DNA of 7,023 nucleotides from contig DBVN01000089.1 in NCBI GenBank assembly GCA_002308515.1, forward strand, positions 1 through 7,023, given 5' to 3'. The DNA is from Verrucomicrobia bacterium UBA1263. GTDB lineage: Bacteria > Verrucomicrobiota > Verrucomicrobiia > Limisphaerales > UBA1412. This document shows, in pieces, positions 5,120 to 7,023 of the stretch. Position numbers and translations under genes: made by a program. The notes under the pieces were generated by a model that saw only the letters and a list, made by a program, of their open reading frames with translations, searched no databases and was not told the DNA's origin. Each line of letters begins with the position of its first letter. The stretch's first letter is position 1.

Positions 5120-6859
5120 ATGAAGAAGAAATTTGTGTACAGTTTGATCACAGTATTATTGCTGATTATGGCGTGGGTTATTTATGTAAAACTACTGCCA
5201 GATCTGAAATATACTGTTCTCACCGAAGATGATACAGGGGGGACTGTTTCTGTGGCGGCACGATCACATTCCATTTCAGGAGATGTTAATATCCCTTCTT
5301 ATATCAAAAGGCATGGAAAAATATATAAGGTTGTCAGTATTAGTGATAAAGCATTTTTTAAGTGTAAAAAATTAGAAAGTGTATTCATTCCAGACAGTGT
5401 TGAAAGTATTGGTACAAATGCATTCCATGAATGTTATAATTTGAAAAAGGCAGTACTCCCCAATAACATTAAAGATATTGCGGATGGTTTATTTTGTGTT
5501 TGCCCTAATTTGTCGGATTTTATCATCCCTGAGAATGTTACCAGAATCGGTGTCGCGGCCTTTGGCGGATGTACAAATTTGAAAGAATTAAAAATTCCTG
5601 ATACTGTTATCAATATCGAAAGAGGTGCTTTTACAAGTACGAGATTCAAAAATATAGTGATACCAGAAAGCGTAACCTATATAGGACCAAGCGCATTTTC
5701 ATATAATTATGGGATAACGAATATAGTGATCACTTCTGGTATTACCACTATTGAGGATGGAGTATTTAGTTCTTGTACAAACCTGAAAAGTATAGAATTG
5801 CCGGACAGTATTGTTTGTATCAAACGTGATGCGTTTTTCTATTGTCCTAGTTTGGAGAATATAAAGATTCCTAACAGTGTTACCAATATTGATGAACAGG
5901 CTTTTTCACATTGTGAAAATTTAATGAATATTGTTCTTCCGGATGGAATTACACGCATTTCAATATCCATGTTTGAAGATTGTTTCAATCTGACAAATAT
6001 TGATATTCCAAAAAGTGTTACTACTATTGAAGAACGTGCATTCAGAAATTGTCAGAAATTGAAGAGTTTGGATATTGACGACAATATTAAAAACATTGAA
6101 AATTCGGCATTTTACAGTACTGGTTTGACAAATTTTATCATTCCTAATGGAATTACAAATATCCATTATAATACATTTTTTGGCTGCATTGATTTAGACA
6201 GTGTAACCATTCCAAATAGCGTGCAGTTGATAGAGTGGAAAGCATTTGCTGGTTCTGGATTAACAAATATAGTAATTCCAGAAGGTATTACGTTTATTTG
6301 TGCTGGCACATTTTCAGGCTGTGAAAAATTAGTAAATGCAAAGATACCTAAAGGCGTTGAATGGATAGGGCCATATGCGTTTGAGAAATGCAAAAGTCTG
6401 CCGTTTATAGAGATACCCGATAGTGTTCTGGAATTGGAGCAAGGTGCGTTTAAATCTTGCGTAAGTTTAACAAATATCTCGATAGGCAGTAATGTTGTCA
6501 AAATTGATGCGGGTGCCTTTGATAATTGCAGAAGTCTGGAAAGTATTTCAATCCCCGATAAAGTAAAGGTTATAGAAACAGTCGCGTTTCAATACTGTTC
6601 CAATCTGAAGAGTATTGAGATTTCTGCCAGTGTATCTGAAATGGGGTCTCTTGTATTTCACGAGTGTAAAAATCTGAAGTATGTTTACTATAGAGGGGAT
6701 TTGCCTGATGTTAAAAGTTATATATATCTCTACACGCCTCAGACATTAACTACCTATTATCCTCAGGGGGATGAAAGTTGGGAGAAAGTCATCAAAGACA
6801 ACAGATGGCAGGACAGACCTATCGCGCCATGGTATCCCAGCCAGCCAGAGATGGAATAG
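5120..6859 (+). CDS. Membrane-anchored BspA-type leucine-rich-repeat (LRR_5) protein
   Basis: A 579-aa surface or periplasmic protein. MKKKF is followed by a hydrophobic stretch (residues 6-22) with no clear signal peptidase site, so it may stay as an N-terminal anchor. Residues 28-75 form a beta-rich cap (GDVNIPSYI, KVVSISDKAF). Twenty repeats follow (76-532), mostly 23 aa, with the pattern AFxxCxxLxxIxIPxSVTxIx. Three repeats are 22 aa long. The tail (533-579) is aromatic-rich (TYYPQGDESWEKV, WQDRPIAPWYP), a style seen at the ends of LRR_5 proteins in Lentisphaerae. Family members act in adhesion or host and surface interaction, and many have no known role. No transpeptidase signal, lipobox or enzyme domain is visible. 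The gene is monocistronic between two terminators and far more AT-rich than its neighbours (one sampled line 27% GC, against 58% in a sampled line of the larA-like gene), which suggests a different history, perhaps horizontal acquisition. Confidence 0.9.
   Translation: MKKKFVYSLITVLLLIMAWVIYVKLLPDLKYTVLTEDDTGGTVSVAARSHSISGDVNIPSYIKRHGKIYKVVSISDKAFFKCKKLESVFIPDSVESIGTNAFHECYNLKKAVLPNNIKDIADGLFCVCPNLSDFIIPENVTRIGVAAFGGCTNLKELKIPDTVINIERGAFTSTRFKNIVIPESVTYIGPSAFSYNYGITNIVITSGITTIEDGVFSSCTNLKSIELPDSIVCIKRDAFFYCPSLENIKIPNSVTNIDEQAFSHCENLMNIVLPDGITRISISMFEDCFNLTNIDIPKSVTTIEERAFRNCQKLKSLDIDDNIKNIENSAFYSTGLTNFIIPNGITNIHYNTFFGCIDLDSVTIPNSVQLIEWKAFAGSGLTNIVIPEGITFICAGTFSGCEKLVNAKIPKGVEWIGPYAFEKCKSLPFIEIPDSVLELEQGAFKSCVSLTNISIGSNVVKIDAGAFDNCRSLESISIPDKVKVIETVAFQYCSNLKSIEISASVSEMGSLVFHECKNLKYVYYRGDLPDVKSYIYLYTPQTLTTYYPQGDESWEKVIKDNRWQDRPIAPWYPSQPEME
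5345..6715 (+). repeat. Twenty tandem LRR_5 repeat units within the coding sequence
   Basis: Each unit is about 69 bases (66 in units 5, 12 and 14). The repeats are clear in protein but well diverged in DNA, so they do not look recently expanded. The Cys of AFxxC is present in 16 units and missing from units 5, 6, 12 and 14 (residues 168-189, 190-212, 328-349, 373-394). Unit 20 (510-532) is degenerate and acts as the end of the array. Confidence 0.85.
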
Positions 6860-6876
6860 AGAGATTTTATAACAAA

Positions 6877-6908
6877 AAAATATCCGTCAGTTTTCTGGCG
6901 GATATTTT
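6877..6908. terminator. Bidirectional terminator between the LRR gene and lutC
   Basis: Arms 6877-6890 and 6895-6908 form a 14-bp stem (one G-T pair) with a TTTT loop: AAAATATCCG with CGGATATTTT at the base. The A-run upstream (6874-6880) and T-run (6905-6908) let it work in both directions, serving the LRR gene (stop 6859) and the minus-strand gene ending at 6928. Confidence 0.85.
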
Positions 6909-6927
6909 GCTTAGGGCAGCGGCTGGC

Positions 6928-7023
6928 TTATCCTTCTATCAGGATCACAGTCAGCTTGCGTGGGCCGTGCGCGCCCAGCACCAGGATGCGTTCGATGTCG
7001 CCGGTACGGCTGGGGCCGGTGAC
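6928..7023 (-). CDS. lutC-like: LutC/LUD-domain lactate utilization protein, C-terminal end (5' partial)
   Basis: The frame enters from the right edge on the minus strand and ends at TAA (complement of 6928-6930), giving 31 residues. VTGPSRTGDIERILVLGAHG and the following PRKLTVILIEG match the highly conserved C-terminus of the LUD (DUF162, LutC/YkgG) family, where GPSRTxDIE and GxHGP are signatures. LutC works with the iron-sulfur proteins LutA and LutB in oxidation of L-lactate to pyruvate; in many genomes lutABC are together, so lutA/lutB may lie just beyond the window. A LutB-type fusion also carries a LUD domain, but ending soon after the GPSRT...HGP block fits LutC better. Confidence 0.8.
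   Translation of the reverse strand, partial: VTGPSRTGDIERILVLGAHGPRKLTVILIEG

Noticed and set aside
5345..6715. CRISPR or DNA-level tandem repeat
   Set aside because: The periodicity of 66-69 bases is in-frame LRR coding; DNA units are too diverged and there are no spacers.

Overview
The window (7,023 bp) looks like an ordinary chromosomal stretch from a Gram-negative, probably gut-associated or anaerobic bacterium of the Planctomycetota-Verrucomicrobiota-Chlamydiota group. The Lentisphaerae/Victivallales lineage is my best guess. The grounds are moderate GC in most genes, several secreted proteins, a C-terminal tail ending in YYRLVK at the left edge, a large BspA-type leucine-rich-repeat protein, and secreted alpha/beta hydrolases of the esterase/polysaccharide-deacylation type. 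This is inference from protein style; no rRNA or marker gene is present.

Layout from left to right. Bases 1-107 hold the last 34 codons of a + strand gene. Two hairpins follow, the second a convincing intrinsic terminator (172-215) that ends only 15 bases before the start of a nickel-pincer-cofactor lactate racemase (LarA) family gene (231-1538, +). A bidirectional terminator (1546-1573) separates this gene from a convergent minus-strand pair: a secreted PHB-depolymerase-like esterase (3845-2604) followed after only 3 bases by galE (2600-1587), almost certainly one operon. A divergent intergenic region (3846-4047) carries a candidate sigma70 promoter with an overlapping dyad. It leads into a second secreted alpha/beta hydrolase, similar to acetylxylan/feruloyl esterases (4048-4953, +), closed by a strong terminator (4980-5010). 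An AT-rich monocistronic gene (5120-6859, +) then encodes a membrane-anchored protein with 20 LRR_5 repeats. It ends at a bidirectional terminator (6877-6908), behind which the last 31 codons of a LutC/LUD-domain lactate-utilization gene enter from the right on the minus strand.

How the genes may work together. The two secreted esterases and GalE fit a carbohydrate theme: removal of acyl groups from plant or host polysaccharides outside the cytoplasm, and interconversion of UDP-sugars inside. The LarA-family enzyme and the LutC fragment fit 2-hydroxyacid (lactate-type) metabolism, but they lie about 5.4 kb apart in separate transcription units, so a functional link is only a suggestion. The LRR gene differs clearly in base composition and may have been acquired separately.

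I found no tRNA, rRNA, CRISPR array, transposase, integrase or phage gene, and no convincing evidence of a wholly new system. The most checkable observations are a human-type Cys at the GalE substrate-gate position, the terminator directly upstream of larA, the dyad over the divergent promoter, and the compositionally foreign LRR gene.
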